Position numbers and translations under genes: made by a program. Shown here piece after piece: positions 11,938 to 23,559 of a DNA stretch of 64,000 bases (positions are counted from its first letter, which is position 1; every line of letters starts with the position of its first letter). The notes under the pieces were generated by a model that had not been told where the DNA came from, ran no database searches, and saw only the letters and a program-made list of their open reading frames with translations. The stretch covers positions 35,001-99,000 of the forward strand of contig NW_027554296.1 of NCBI RefSeq assembly GCF_964340395.1. Direction: 5' to 3'. Source of the DNA: Glandiceps talaboti. Its lineage: Eukaryota > Hemichordata > Enteropneusta > Spengelidae.

Positions 11938-12127
11938 AAACCAAACATACAGAAAGTTAAAAGGGATGGGGACTTGATTGTATTGGTGTAATGTAACTGT
12001 TGAATGTGTACGCGCAGCGAATAAAAGCGGATCGAGACACGGCGGAAATTGAGACGACGGCAAAACTGCGGAAGTTTGTGAGGTGTATGTGTGTTTGTTA
12101 TGAGAGAAAGACCATGAACAACAAATG

Positions 12128-12290
12128 AAAAATATAACCAACAGAAGGACTAACCAACGAACCATTGCCAACCAACCAACAAACCATTGCCAACCAACCA
12201 ACCAACAAACCATTGCCAACCAACCATTGCCAACCAAACAACTAACCAACCATTGCCAACCAACCGACAAACTAATCAACCATAGAGACC
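12128..12290. repeat. AACCAACCATTGCC-type irregular tandem repeat
   Basis: Repeated ACCAACAAACCATTGCC words of variable spacing. The 130-codon minus-strand and 71-codon plus-strand ORFs overlapping it are low-complexity translations (repeated GWLAMV and NQPTNHC-like runs) and are not called as genes. Confidence 0.85.
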
Positions 12291-14589
12291 CATCTAGTCA
12301 GAGAAAACCAAAAACCACAGTAACAAACCAGACATACTGAAATGGGATAACAGAAAATCAATGGGGTGCTGTATGTATATGTCAATATGTAATATGTGAT
12401 CACGTGCAGCGACGACAACGGACCGAGATGCGAGGTAGATGATGACGCGAATATGATGACCGGTGCCGGAGATGCAGAAAGTAATGTTTTTAATGTTTGT
12501 ATGTTGGAAGGGGTGGGGTGGGGATGGGGGTGAGTTAAAAGAGCAATCATTCATGCAGGCATACATACTAAAAAAAACTCATAAACTTACTTGGTGCTGA
12601 TGTCTGAAACTGTTTTTCTGTTCTTCTAAACTCCTCCAACCTCCAGTTCTACTAATAAAATAACTTGAAAATACAATTTGATATATAAATTACACTTCAA
12701 AAGATAACATAACTGTAAAATACACCTCAGTATCGTAGTAATCAAATACATCAATCAGTCTTGGGTCTTCTTATCTTATCATTTGTCCATCTTTGTCGAG
12801 CCTGGCTTCCTGAAAATAAACTTGCATGCAAATTTTATTAATACAGTTTTGTTAATGTTATGTTTTATTGATAAATAATGAAGAAATACATTCAATATAA
12901 ATTACATTTACCAAAGTGCTCCCATATGGCTGACATCAAATTTTCATGGTTCTAATTTGGAGACAATAATTTTTTATGAAATGGGTGCACTTGCACAGGT
13001 TTGGGAAATTACTCTAAAGAAAGAACTGCAAGTATAGATTTGCATAAACTGTATAATTAAATGATTTTTTATTGTCTTACTGTTTCTCCCTGAAAAATTG
13101 ATCAAGAATAAGTCAAGCGAAAGCATTTTTACACTATCAAATTTATTAATATGACATAGCTTTGATTAAAGTTGTACAAAATGGGTAGAATTTGTATGTG
13201 TTATCATAATGTGTATTTTTGGCCTATTTCAGAGAATTTAAAATTATTTTTTGCAGAACTATGGGGAGGGGGGGGGGAGGGGGGGGGGGCTGTGCAACTT
13301 CCATAGGTGACCACATGGGGAACGTCTGCTAGAAAGCAGGGTATTCTTTTCTGGGCTGGAATACTTGGGAAAACCATGCTCAACTGGACCGATATATTTT
13401 GCTTCAATTGCAGCTTAGAATAATTCTTTAATTTTCAAAAAGTTGTTACAATTCTTAAAAGTGAGATTTCATTTTCCAAAAGACAATTAATTTGATCAGT
13501 TTTTAGCTATTTCATCACACAAACAGACGTCTGTATCTATCATAGATCTGTACAGTATCTATTTTGTGCTATAAAGTTGGTATTAGAAAGTGTCTCCATT
13601 TTTGGGTATGTAGTATGACAACAGTAAGGGCTTGGTGATCCCAGCAAAGCCTCCTAGTATCATTTCACACAGAGTTGTCCTGTCATATGAACATATTTAA
13701 TGAGAGTAATCCATAATACCAATACTATTTCAAATTCAAGTGCAATTAATTATGAAAGGAAAATTAGAAATTATAATAGTCATTGGTGCCTAATTATGTG
13801 CTTATTTATTATATATTATTATTTATCATATATTAGTATTTATCATATATTAGTATTTATTATATTAGTACTTATTACTTATTAGTGATTATTTATTATA
13901 TGTTATTATTATTACCCTAAAGTTATTATTATCATTATTGTTATTAAGATAGAATTTAATAGAAGGGCCGGCAAAGAAAATTTATCTTAAGTGTGCTTCT
14001 TTGAACTAGTATTGGCAAAATAAACCACTTTCATTAATTTTGTTCACATGACCATGTATCCCAGGATGAGGTGGGCAACTCTTTGTGAAATGACATAGGG
14101 AGGCTATGTTGAAACCCCCAAAACCCAAACTGTTGTCATAATACACACCTTAAAAAGGGTATGACCCTTCCTTATACCAACTGTATCACTCAAAATACAT
14201 ACTATACAGGTCTATAATACATGCCGATGTTAGTTCATATGATGTAATACCTAAAAACTGATCAAAAGAATTATTTTTTTGAGAAATGAAATCTTACTTT
14301 TAGCAATTGTAAGAATTATTTTGAAAATTACATAATCATTTTGAGCTACAATTAAAATAAAATCTACCAGTCTAGATGGGTAAGGTTTTCCAAAATCTTC
14401 TGGCTCAGAAAAGTATATACCCTATGTCATACCTTATGACATACAAACTTTCCAACAGACCCTCCCCATATGGTTCATGGGAGTTGCCCCAGCTATGTAT
14501 TCATGAATGGTAATTTTTGTAATTGCTCAAGGTCAGGTTTCAAAAGAAAGCTAGTTAGTTGAATTAATTATGCACTAAATATTGATTTT
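12291..14589. other. Intergenic, no gene seen
   Basis: This stretch holds a GC-richer patch at 12400-12480 that resembles 12010-12070 (shared GCAGCGA and GAGA words), a G/GGGA run at 13263-13290 and AT-rich tandem words around 13800-13900. No exon with convincing splice signals and codon pattern was found. Confidence 0.45.
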
Positions 14590-14774
14590 TGATTACAAAT
14601 ATGGCCGCCAATTACATTTGCATATGTCGAAAAAAAGAACGACATGCATATTTTCCATATGACATGTCACCTTTGTGCCAGTTTTGAAAGAAATCGGATA
14701 TTACAAGTCAGAGAAATGACATATTACGGACAGATGGAAGCCCATTGTAATAGTCACACACTTTGGGGGACTAA
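14590..14774 (+). mobile_element. Diverged relative of the Helitron-like element at 33.4 kb (3' part)
   Basis: It contains ATATGGCCGCC, GCCAGTTTTGAAAGAAATCGG and a distal GGGGGACTAA preceded by AGTC. This is the same order as the last tandem unit and the hairpin/CTAA end of the element at 33377-34406. The similarity is short and diverged, so the call is tentative. Confidence 0.4.
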
Positions 14775-15377
14775 AAATGCTTTTGCTGGACAAATTCTGT
14801 TCCCTTTTCTAAACATTGTAATCTCTGCTTGACATAGAAATATAACCATAATATTTGTGTTCAAAATTTCAATTGATAAATATTGAATCAAACTTTTCTG
14901 CTAGCAATACTCGTTTTAGTGATGTGCACAAATTTTAGATTTAGCAAAACCAATTGCAACCTACTGGAGCATTTTGGTTTACACCAGTTGTATTTCTATT
15001 TTTATTTATACTGCCATTGTAAAAATAATTATTCCCATGAAATAAAAACTACTCCATGGTAAAAAAAAAAAATAAAAAAAATATCAAATTAAAAAAAAAA
15101 TCGTTCCATGGAATAAGAACGACTCACATGATAAAAAAAAATAGTCCTATATTTTACAAAAAATATTACATGAAATAAAAACTGCTCCCAGGGTAAAGAA
15201 ATACTCCAATTTTTTTTTTTAATTTTTTTTTATAGTTTTATTTTGAGCGGGTATTTTGTATGTTTTTTGTTTTTGTTTGTTTTTTCTTCAGGAATTGGTG
15301 TTTTGATTTTGATAACATGATACTTTTCTAAATGAAAACCCCTCCCCTCAATTGCAAAACATTTTAATCCTAATTTT
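14775..15377. other. Intergenic with A/T homopolymer runs
   Basis: Repeated short phrases of the type ATGAAATAAAAACTACTCC, interspersed with A and T runs, occur between 15040 and 15240. They form an irregular tandem pattern. No gene was seen. Confidence 0.5.
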
Positions 15378-15851
15378 TCATCTGCCCACCCCAATGCTAT
15401 ATTTTTGTCTACTTATTAACAATGAAACTGGCCAAACTGTCTTCCATTGTTCTCCTAACCAAACGCTTATAAAGTACCCACGTGCAAAAGACAAAAATAA
15501 CAGGTCACTTATCCAAACATAACAACAGGTAGACATCACTTCAGGCATTCTCCAATTCCATCTTCTCAAGTCATCCATGGCAGTCCTTATATTCAACTTC
15601 AATTCGTGTAGTAGACGTATACAGCGGCAGACAATGACATGTAGTACAGACAGCAAATACACCCAGAAATACATAACCATCTTCTCTTCTAACTTTCTTC
15701 CAACCAAACCTCTCAAACTGCAACAAACCACTTCGACCAAACCAAGCATACTTCCAGAAAATCTTCCATCCGTTCTTTCTCTCACCAGGTCACGTATGTA
15801 GCACAGAACTAAGTAATACAGTGTCAGCAGGCAAAGGCATCGGGCATCCAT
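15378..15851 (-). CDS. Unrecognised single-exon ORF, 157 aa, possible membrane protein
   Basis: This is the longest open frame outside a recognised retroelement. It starts at ATG 15851 (MDARCLCLL). An upstream in-frame TTG is not used as the start. Visible features are a hydrophobic N-terminus of about 17 residues that could be a signal anchor, a hydrophobic segment near residues 72-90 (MYFWVYLLSVLHVIV), a basic/tryptophan-rich middle (LRRWNW), and another hydrophobic stretch near 117-140. Codons look used as codons, without low-complexity repeats. A TATA box and CCAAT boxes lie 55-105 bp upstream on the same strand. No family is recognised. It could be a lineage-restricted small gene, a retrogene fragment or a chance ORF. 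No obvious poly-A signal was found just after the stop. Confidence 0.4.
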   Translation of the reverse strand: MDARCLCLLTLYYLVLCYIRDLVRERTDGRFSGSMLGLVEVVCCSLRGLVGRKLEEKMVMYFWVYLLSVLHVIVCRCIRLLHELKLNIRTAMDDLRRWNWRMPEVMSTCCYVWISDLLFLSFARGYFISVWLGEQWKTVWPVSLLISRQKYSIGVGR

Positions 15852-15876
15852 CTTTTTTGTAGCGTGAGCTGCGGTC

Positions 15877-15957
15877 AAAGACGGCTTTCACAACGGGATA
15901 ACTCTCTATATATACACAACTCCAGGTGTTAAATTCCAATTGTCAATGAGAACCAAT
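15877..15957 (-). promoter_or_regulatory. Candidate core promoter of the 157-aa ORF
   Basis: Read on the minus strand, two inverted CCAAT boxes (15953-15957 and 15936-15940) are followed by TATATATA (15907-15914). A start site would be expected near 15880, leaving a short leader of about 30 bases before the ATG at 15851. The order and spacing fit a TATA-type polymerase II promoter. This is inference from sequence only. Confidence 0.4.
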
Positions 15958-16000
15958 CACAATAAAGGCATCCCCAAACCACCCGCTTTGAATTGACATT

Positions 16001-16288
16001 TTGGCGGGAAACAATTGTCTAATGATATCCACTCATAGTGACGCGAGGTATTGCACCTGTTGTAATGAGAAACAGCCAATCAAAGTGCACAGTACAAATT
16101 GTTTTCTTTCTGTGAATTTACAAGTATTTCAAAAAACATCATTGCATAACATACACGGGGGTTCACACTACACTAATAAATTGTTTGTCTCGAAATGCAA
16201 ATACGGAAATTTGGCAATATACGTTTGCGAAAGTGCTCAGAACGCAGAAGTCAGGATGTGTTTCCCCCGTTTGAATTACATTCCGTAA
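16001..16288 (+). CDS. Unsupported 95-aa ORF, divergent from the 157-aa ORF
   Basis: A cysteine-rich open frame (for example CTCCNEK) starts about 150 bp from the minus-strand ORF, so the two would be divergently arranged around the CCAAT-containing interval. An octamer ATGCAAAT lies inside the frame at about 16194. No family is recognised, codon usage is AT-driven and there is no clear TATA box on this strand. It is listed only because of its position. Confidence 0.12.
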   Translation: MAGNNCLMISTHSDARYCTCCNEKQPIKVHSTNCFLSVNLQVFQKTSLHNIHGGSHYTNKLFVSKCKYGNLAIYVCESAQNAEVRMCFPRLNYIP

Positions 16289-18150
16289 GTATAACATGTC
16301 ATAAAATGTAAATACGATCAGTACGATTTCACCGGTACCTGCAGCATCGAACGTACATTTATTGGCGACACAATTCAGTATCACCAGTACCTCTGTTGAC
16401 CTGTATTAAAAGAATTTTTTTTGAGAATTTATACGCTGTCAGTCAGATTTACTGTCTTTTTATGGTGACAGTTTTTACATTATTGATTACTGAACACGGC
16501 TTCAGACTTATTTGTTGTCGTCTAGCTTATATACAAGTTTCCATCCCATATCCATTGACTCCTCAACACGTCATCAATATAATTTAGTAAGCTTATTTAT
16601 TTTTTTTACAAAAAAGCTGACGCAAGTAATAATCCCAGAATGTAATGTAAACATGTGTTCCATAAATAGTTCAGACATAAACGTAACTGCGATTTTCCAC
16701 ATCTCTATGTTAACGTCGCAGTTTTTACAATCCGGGATACAAGAAAACATTTTTAGTTCTATTTCAGCAATTGCATTATTTTCCTCCCGTTTAAAATCAG
16801 TTATAGTCTATATTCCATGTTTTCTCTTAATTCCAGAATGATTTACAAAATATACAATAAACTATTGTATTATATTAGTTTCAGTGCACACATTTGAGGG
16901 CGTTCTACATAATTTAAGATAATTTATACAGGGGATTTCTTCAACATTCTATTATAGTTAATGCTAAATTGATAAGATGTCATCTAATTGTTTATGCATC
17001 AAATATTGGGCTTGCGTTATGAATACCAAGAGATGGTTAAGTTTCCTTGGTAGTATATATAATACTGTAAGTACCATTTACATTGTAATATACTGAAGAA
17101 AGATATAAAAAAATCAGATAACGACCGTTTAAAAGAGTTATACGTTATAATATAATAATAATAATAATAATAATGTCACTATTTATTTCGCGACTGAGTG
17201 CACAATTTAACGCTTTGATTGATAATTCACGTTTATCAACTAAGGGAAAAGTCACTCTTTAGTATAGTCTGGTTTTCTTTGAGTAATGTTCAAATGTCTA
17301 GTATTTGTTTTTCATTGAGCGATCTAAGATTGAAAATCACCAAAGTTGCGCATCTATTTGAACCGCCAGCAATTGTTATCACATCGCCACCTATTGGCAG
17401 CGAAAATGAATGCTACCGCATATCATATGTGTACTGTATGTATGTGTTCACACATTAGTATATATCTGTGTAATAAGCTACACAGACTTAGGAGACGGGG
17501 CAGGTCACCGACACCATGGGCACTAATTGCGGTTAAAACAAATGTTATAATAAATTACAATAGCCTACTCTGAATATGAGAGTGTAATCTCACTCGTTAA
17601 CATAAATAAACAGTTGATACAAAACATTTCAATACAAAAAGCAAACACGAATTGACTTTCAAAAAACACCACCGGATCAATTTCAAATAATTTACATGAA
17701 TACAGTACGTTATTCTTAAATGACATTACGTCTCATTTTATCAAATACAAAATATGAACAGGCGATTTAAATCGACGGATATAAAATGGGACGACTTTTT
17801 CTCAACAACAATAAATGTTACTGGCAAGTTTAGATAGAGTATAACATAGCTATAATAAAACTGCCGTGGAGTTACCGTACACTGGAATAGAGAAAAGAAA
17901 GTTCACATAGACAGAATAAACCCGATAGCTTCAGACAAAAATACCCACGCAATTCACAAATATTTGTTAACGATAACTAAGCAAATAGTTGAACTTGATA
18001 ATTCACGGAAAGCAATGAATTAGCAATTTAACGTAGAAATCCCTAGAAGGAGAGTCTTGTCCCTAGACGGACAAAGCTATGTCCCTCCTCACAATTCTGG
18101 CAGACAAAACACGAAGTTCGAGAGCAACGAATCGAAGGATGTCACGGTGT
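16289..18150. other. Intergenic, no gene seen
   Basis: AT-rich, with an ATA/ATAATA run at about 17150-17175. Several short ORFs lack any supporting feature. Confidence 0.5.
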
Positions 18151-18395
18151 TTATAGAACGTGGGAAATGTTGGCTGTTTTAGCAGTGATAGCAAACTTAT
18201 GTGTCGTATATATCCACTTATATTACCTTGAAAATTATTTTCTCAAGACAAGCTTCTTTGTCAATGTTAACAACATGTACTCAAGGTAAGATAGGAATTC
18301 TTTTCTTGTCAAATAAGATATCCAAAGGTATATATTTTCAATACTTTCGCTGATTTTATTCTCCAAAGTTATGGAGCGTTGTTTGTACTATGTCT
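18151..18395. repeat. Third, diverged partial copy of the duplicated block
   Basis: It is collinear with 1171-1405 and 19684-19920. Shared words include GATAGCAAACTTA, CCTTGAAAATTATTTTC, ACTCAAGGTAAGATAG and TTTTCTTGTCAAATAAG. It is more diverged than copies 1 and 2 are from each other, so it predates their duplication. The conserved CTCAAGGTAAGATAG looks like a splice donor, which raises the possibility of an ancient exon edge. Confidence 0.85.
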
Positions 18396-18475
18396 ATACA
18401 TAGAGTAATGAATCGCTGATCAAAAGACAACCCATAAATTTATGTATGATTAATTTCTTTTTATCATTTCAACAG

Positions 18476-18806
18476 GGAATCGTGAAAAATTGAAGAATTG
18501 AACAAATGGAAGACAGAACTTGAACAGAAGCAGAGGGGAGTTTATGACAAACAAGACGGAGTAGAAGAGAAACTCGAAGATCATGAGAAAAGAAATTAAA
18601 TACTTGACGGCACTCAACAACAGCTACAAAATCCAATCCAAAAATGAACTCGTAGAGAGAAAGAGATCTGAGATAAGAGAGATAACAGTCTTCATGAAAA
18701 CGACCTCATCAATAACTTTAGTCCGATGGATATGGGTATTGCTTCAAATGTTGTACTTGGTTTAATCAGGGTTCAGAACTATTTGTCAGCAATTATTCAA
18801 AACTAG
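18476..18806 (+). pseudogene. Frameshifted charged/coiled-coil exon
   Basis: It follows a polypyrimidine-AG acceptor (TTTTTATCATTTCAACAG). Three reading frames in succession give protein-like sequence: REKLK, then ELNKWKTELEQKQRG through EDHEKRN (lysine/glutamate-rich, coiled-coil-like), then ILDGTQQQLQNPIQ, and finally DNSLHENDLINNF through NYLSAIIQN with a stop at 18804-18806. At least three frameshifts separate them, so this is a decayed exon. The parent family is not recognised. It lies 80 bp after the diverged third copy of the duplicated block, whose donor-like site points towards it. Confidence 0.5.
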
Positions 18807-19595
18807 TGACCTTACGGACACGTGAGCTTAAAGAGGGGTCATATGTGACTGGAAGTTTGTATCGCACTCCATCTCTACCTCAGTCGAAAATTTCAAGTCA
18901 CGAATTTCACGTTTGTGTTGGAACAAAAGCTTAACACAATACATTGGTTCACCAACAAAGTTGTATTTAGCTTGTATCATATTTATGAATATACATATAG
19001 TATGTGGGCATATACTATATGGGATACCGATATGTGTGAACAATTATACTTACACAGTGTGTGGGTATACGTATATACTGTTATGTATATGAACACATAT
19101 ATACGGAATATAGATATCAAAGTATATGGATACATATATGCATAGCCATGGTATGAAGGGCGCCCAAATTTGTTTTTACTTTAAATTCTTGTTTTATTCC
19201 AGTGGTTTACAGTGTAATTACGTATGTGTCATATTTTGACTGTCAACTGCCACCTGTTGATACATAGGCCATTTCATGACACACAGATCTACATTTCATT
19301 CATTTGTCTTTGTAACTAAAACAATCACCTGGATTTCGATTGACAATGTAAACATACTTGTTATGTTGATAATGAGAAGAACTTCTAGAGTTTTCAATTA
19401 ATCACTGACAACAGTGGCCGTTCTATTAAATCGTAATCGTCGTGCGGGTGAAGTTTGTAAATCTGGTGTTGGAAGAGTCAGCCCGTGTTTTCCTCTCCTT
19501 AGAATGTCGTTGAGTGCTCCCTACTGTCGCCCTGGTGGACATAGCAATCACGGAGCCGCGCCTCTGGACCCAGCCTCTGGAGAGACAAGGCCCGT
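18807..19595. other. Intergenic; ATAC-type AT-rich words and a GC-richer end
   Basis: The tract 18980-19140 is rich in TATAC/ATATG words. From about 19430 to 19600 the sequence is GC-richer, and both strands carry 80-90 codon ORFs (19414-19686 plus, 19426-19677 minus). Neither is recognised and neither can be preferred. Confidence 0.4.
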
Positions 19596-21119
19596 GCTGC
19601 GGAGAACGCGATGTGTTCGAATAGCAACTCACTTTCAGAAGTCGAACATAGTTACTATGCACAACGAAAGTTGTCAATGTAAATAGAACGTGGAAATGTT
19701 GGACTGTTTTAGCAGTGATAGCAAACTTACATGTCGTATATATCCACTTTTATTACCTTGAAAATGATTTTCTCCAGACGAACTTCTTTGTCCATATTAA
19801 CGACACGTACTCAAGGTAAGATAGAAAGTCTTTTCTTGTCAAATAAGATATCCAAATCTATATCTATTTCAAGACTGAATTTACTCATGTTATTCTCCAA
19901 AGTTGAGGTGCGTTGTTTGTAATATGCATTCCTTTGATCATACAGGTGATTAGTAATACCATTTATTAAGTTATTGATGACAAAGAGAAGTAGACTAAAG
20001 ATTCACACACTCATCATTCTTAGTTGAAACTAAATATTTTCACTTGCCATTTTAATGTAAGATCTAACCGTAAGCTTATTTGTCTGAGAAGCAAAACTAG
20101 CCGAAGATTTTAAATTGTTTTTGTATTCATTTACTCTTGAACAGTATAAAGTGTGAAATGTGGCCAGTAACTATAGTATGGTCGTTCATATATTTATATG
20201 TCTGAATATACATTAACTGGGACCCCTCCAGATAAGAGAGTTGATTTGTTGTTTGTAGTACAATGATACTACTGTCTTGTAAAACTGTTGCATATGTCAA
20301 TGAGAGTAAATGAGAGTCAAACAGTCAAAAGTGCATGTGAGCAAGTAGAGTTTATTTTCGACAATTTAAATTTCTTGAAACATTTACTTTCGTCGAAAAA
20401 TTGGAAGAAAAGTTTGTAAATCACCAACAAATTTCAACAAAAATGAAAACTTATCTCAATAAAATAATGTTAACATGAAATAGAAAATGTGTTTCCTTCG
20501 AAATACTACAAATAAATAGTTAAAGATCCAACCCTCTCCCCACATCACATCACAACTAACAGTGGTGGCAGTGGTGGGATGCCAAAAAATCATAAAAGAA
20601 ATGCAATAAATAGATAATAGAAGATTGGTCATAGTAACATTTGACCCTCCCCTTAATTCGATTTCATAAAATACTACACCCCACACCCCCAACCAAAATT
20701 CTCACTCGGTACCCCCGCCGGCCAAACTCTACAGGTATTAGTGAAGAAAAAGAATACTATTCTTAGCCTGTACGGCTTGGCATGGAGGAGTGGCTTGAAA
20801 TTTTAGTGATAGAGATTTAAATGAAAGTCATCAAAAATCGCAAATATCTTAATTAATAAATCTAACTTCACAATTGTTACGTTTGTATTTTTAAAAGGCT
20901 AAATCTCACTTTTTTATTAAACAAGCAAGCTGGAGGCGAAGATTTTACATAATCTTTATCAACGAGTGCGGGCGCTGTTCAATGTATGTTGAACACCCAT
21001 AAACCTGTGCGTTACACTGGGCGACGTACTATAGTCTATGGTGTTTTCCTAAATGATATGAATCCTGCTACTAGTACTACAGATGTATCAATAGACGCTC
21101 TATACTAGAAGACAATTTA

Positions 21120-23153
21120 GGGACAGGTCAGTTTCTCCAGCCTGGGGGGGGGGGGTGTGGATTCTTAAATCGGGCCGACAAAAAGTCACTGACCCCCCCT
21201 ATCTGTAAAACCCAAAACAGGCTGACCCCCCCCCCCTATCACTTAATTCTAAAACATGATGACCCCCCCCCCCCCATATATGATATTCGCATGAGTGACA
21301 GGTATTTTTTGATCGTGACTCAGTGTGGACTGCTTGACTGTCTTGCATCTACTTTATAAGATCCCGGGTTAGCACTATCATAATTATAATTATTGACTAC
21401 ACAGGGTAAATATATTTGAAAAGGAGTTTAATAGCATCTTGACAGTAAAAGGTAGGGGGAAAGCTTGAGAAGGGAATATGTACAGCTGTCATGGGGGGTC
21501 CTTGGGGGTCTCCCCCTAGAAGCTCAGGAGGTTTTTAACTCTGAAAAGTCAATTTTGAGACTATTCAGACATTTTTAGAAAATCATTTCCAAGCTTTACA
21601 AGACAGCACCAACATGTAAAAAGCAACTACATAAGGTTGAAATATTTTTGAAATATAGTTTGATAGGATCTTGACAGTAAGAGGTAGGGGAGAGATCTTG
21701 AGACTGGGAAGTGTACACCTCATGGGGGGGGGGGGGTCCTAGGCGGTCTCCCCCTAGAAGCCCTGGAGGTTTTTTCCCTGAAAAGTCAATTTTGAGACTA
21801 TTCAGACCCTTTCAGACAATAATTTCCAAGCCTTACAAGACAACACCAACATGTAAAAAACAACTACATAGGGTTGAAATACTTTTGAAATATACTTTGA
21901 TAGCATCTTGACAGTAAGAGGGGAAGAGCTTGAGACTGGGATATGTCCACCTCATGCGGGGGGTCTGAGGGGGTCTCCCTCTAGAAGCCCTGAAGGATTT
22001 TTACTCTTATAGCCAATATTTACGCTATTTAGACCCTTCAAGCAATAACTTAATCCATGCTTTACAAGACAGCAAGTATCAGAAACTATTCTTTATAACT
22101 TACACTAAGGGTTGAAATATGTTCTTAAAAAGTTAAATGGCATCATTATATACATGTAGGTCAGCACATCTAATGGTAGTATCATTGGTAGGGGAGATTT
22201 GGAGATTAAGGCAATTTTAGACTATCTTGGCAAACATTTCACATCTTGAAAAGACAATATCATCTCAAATTAGAATAGGGTGAAAATATTTAAGAAAAGT
22301 TTAATACCATTATGACAGTAAAAAGGTTTTTGGTGAATCTGATTGTTGGTTGAATGCATGAGTGACCTCTGGGGGTGAGGAAGTCCTTGGGGTTTTCCCC
22401 CTGGCAGATATGGAGTTTTTTGCTTGAGATACTAAGGCAATGTTTAGGTTATTCATAACCTTTGAGGTAATATTTCCAAGCTTCGAAAAGCTAAGTAAAC
22501 CTAAATGTACATTTTAAATGAGTTTCCTATATCACATAAAATAGACATGTAACATTAGTATAGGGGCATTAATATATGTATAATAAAGTCACCGGTATGT
22601 TAGAGAACTTTAGGTGGTCATACCTAGTGTATAATAGAAACTGGAATCTGATGAGATGTGGTGATTTGTAGTGTCAATAACATGACGAGTAGAACAATTT
22701 AGATTAACTTCATTTATAAACTATCTATGAAAATTGCCGTTACGAAACCTTCAATTCACAAGTTCACTTTTGCCCCAAACTGCAATATAAGTGAAGCATT
22801 GATTGTGAAACAGCCAAGCATTTACATGACATGTTCTGTAATTAGTGTGGTAGCTAGGTAATACATGTATATGTATATGTATAGTTATGTTTGAACTAAT
22901 AAGTAATATTAAAGAATTCATGTAAGAAACAGGGACAAGAACAAATATTGACATGTACCACATTTCAGACAAGGCTATATGCCATTGTAGAAAGGATTTT
23001 TTTCTTCCATCACAATTTAAAACACAATGACCCCTCCCTATCCACAATGTTCAAAACAGCATGACCCCCCCTACTGCCAATTTCAAAAACAGGGTGACCC
23101 CCCCCCCCCTACCAATCCACCCCCCCCCCAGGCCGAAGAAACTGACCGGTCCC
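21120..23153. mobile_element. Non-autonomous DNA transposon, TTA target duplication (PIF/Harbinger-like)
   Basis: Terminal inverted repeats of about 33 bp: the left end reads GGGACAGGTCAGTTTCT and the right end, reverse-complemented, GGGACCGGTCAGTTTCT. Both continue into GCCTGGGGGGG, with three mismatches in all. The element is flanked by TTA (21117-21119 and 23154-23156). The corresponding site in duplication copy 1 (2788-2790) has a single TTA and no element, so the boundaries are exact. A 3-bp TWA duplication is typical of PIF/Harbinger. No transposase ORF is visible, so movement would depend on an enzyme supplied elsewhere. The interior holds about 235-bp tandem units and CCCCCC-rich subterminal words. 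Confidence 0.9.
21400..22440. repeat. About 235-bp tandem units inside the transposon
   Basis: CTTGACAGTAA recurs at about 21438, 21670 and 21907, with a decayed occurrence near 22315. Each unit also has CCAAGCTTTACAAGACA-like, CCTAGAAGCCCTGGAGG-like and GGGGGTC words. The later units are progressively more diverged. Confidence 0.85.
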
Positions 23154-23283
23154 TTAAAGGTAGGGGAAATATATTCAAGACAAAAAATTGCAATATTTAG
23201 ACTGTAGACAAGGAACACAACAAATTACGAAATACTACGCAGACATGAGCACTCCGTGACGACTGTCCAAACACATTTTATTA

Positions 23284-23559
23284 GTGTTCAAAGATCTTTT
23301 GAAAGTGACAGATGCCTGGCCTGACATAACACTTTTCAAAGATGCCAGACTGTTTCTTCAGGACGAGACTCGGGGACTGCAATCCATGGATACATATTAT
23401 TCTTCAATTTCCAATGCGAAATGTAGCTATAAACTCCAGACGACAGTACCGCAAACAGCAATGGATAAAATTCTTCGAAAATGTAACCTCTTTATCATTA
23501 TGGTAACCCATATCTATGTTTTATTCTCGCCTCTCTCCAGGAAACCAGGAGACAGTTGA
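23284..23559 (+). pseudogene. Exon-like open frame in duplication copy 2, unrecognised
   Basis: Ninety-one codons, opening just after an acceptor-like TTTTATTAG. The translation is of mixed, non-repetitive composition (it includes KVTDAWPDITLFKDARLF and SYKLQTTVPQTAMDKIL). It ends in a hydrophobic segment (FIIMVTHIYVLFSPL) and a stop. The homologous stretch in copy 1 carries an in-frame stop and indels, so if this was an exon, only copy 2 has kept it open. The frame could also be fortuitous. No family is recognised. Confidence 0.3.

Noticed and set aside
11887-12279. 130-codon minus-strand ORF rich in Trp, Gly, Leu and Val
   Set aside because: Half of it is the reverse translation of the AACCAACCATTGCC tandem repeat, with no promoter or domain.
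16512-16841. 109-codon ORF on the plus strand
   Set aside because: Composition is that of random AT-rich sequence, with no promoter, domain or conserved copy.
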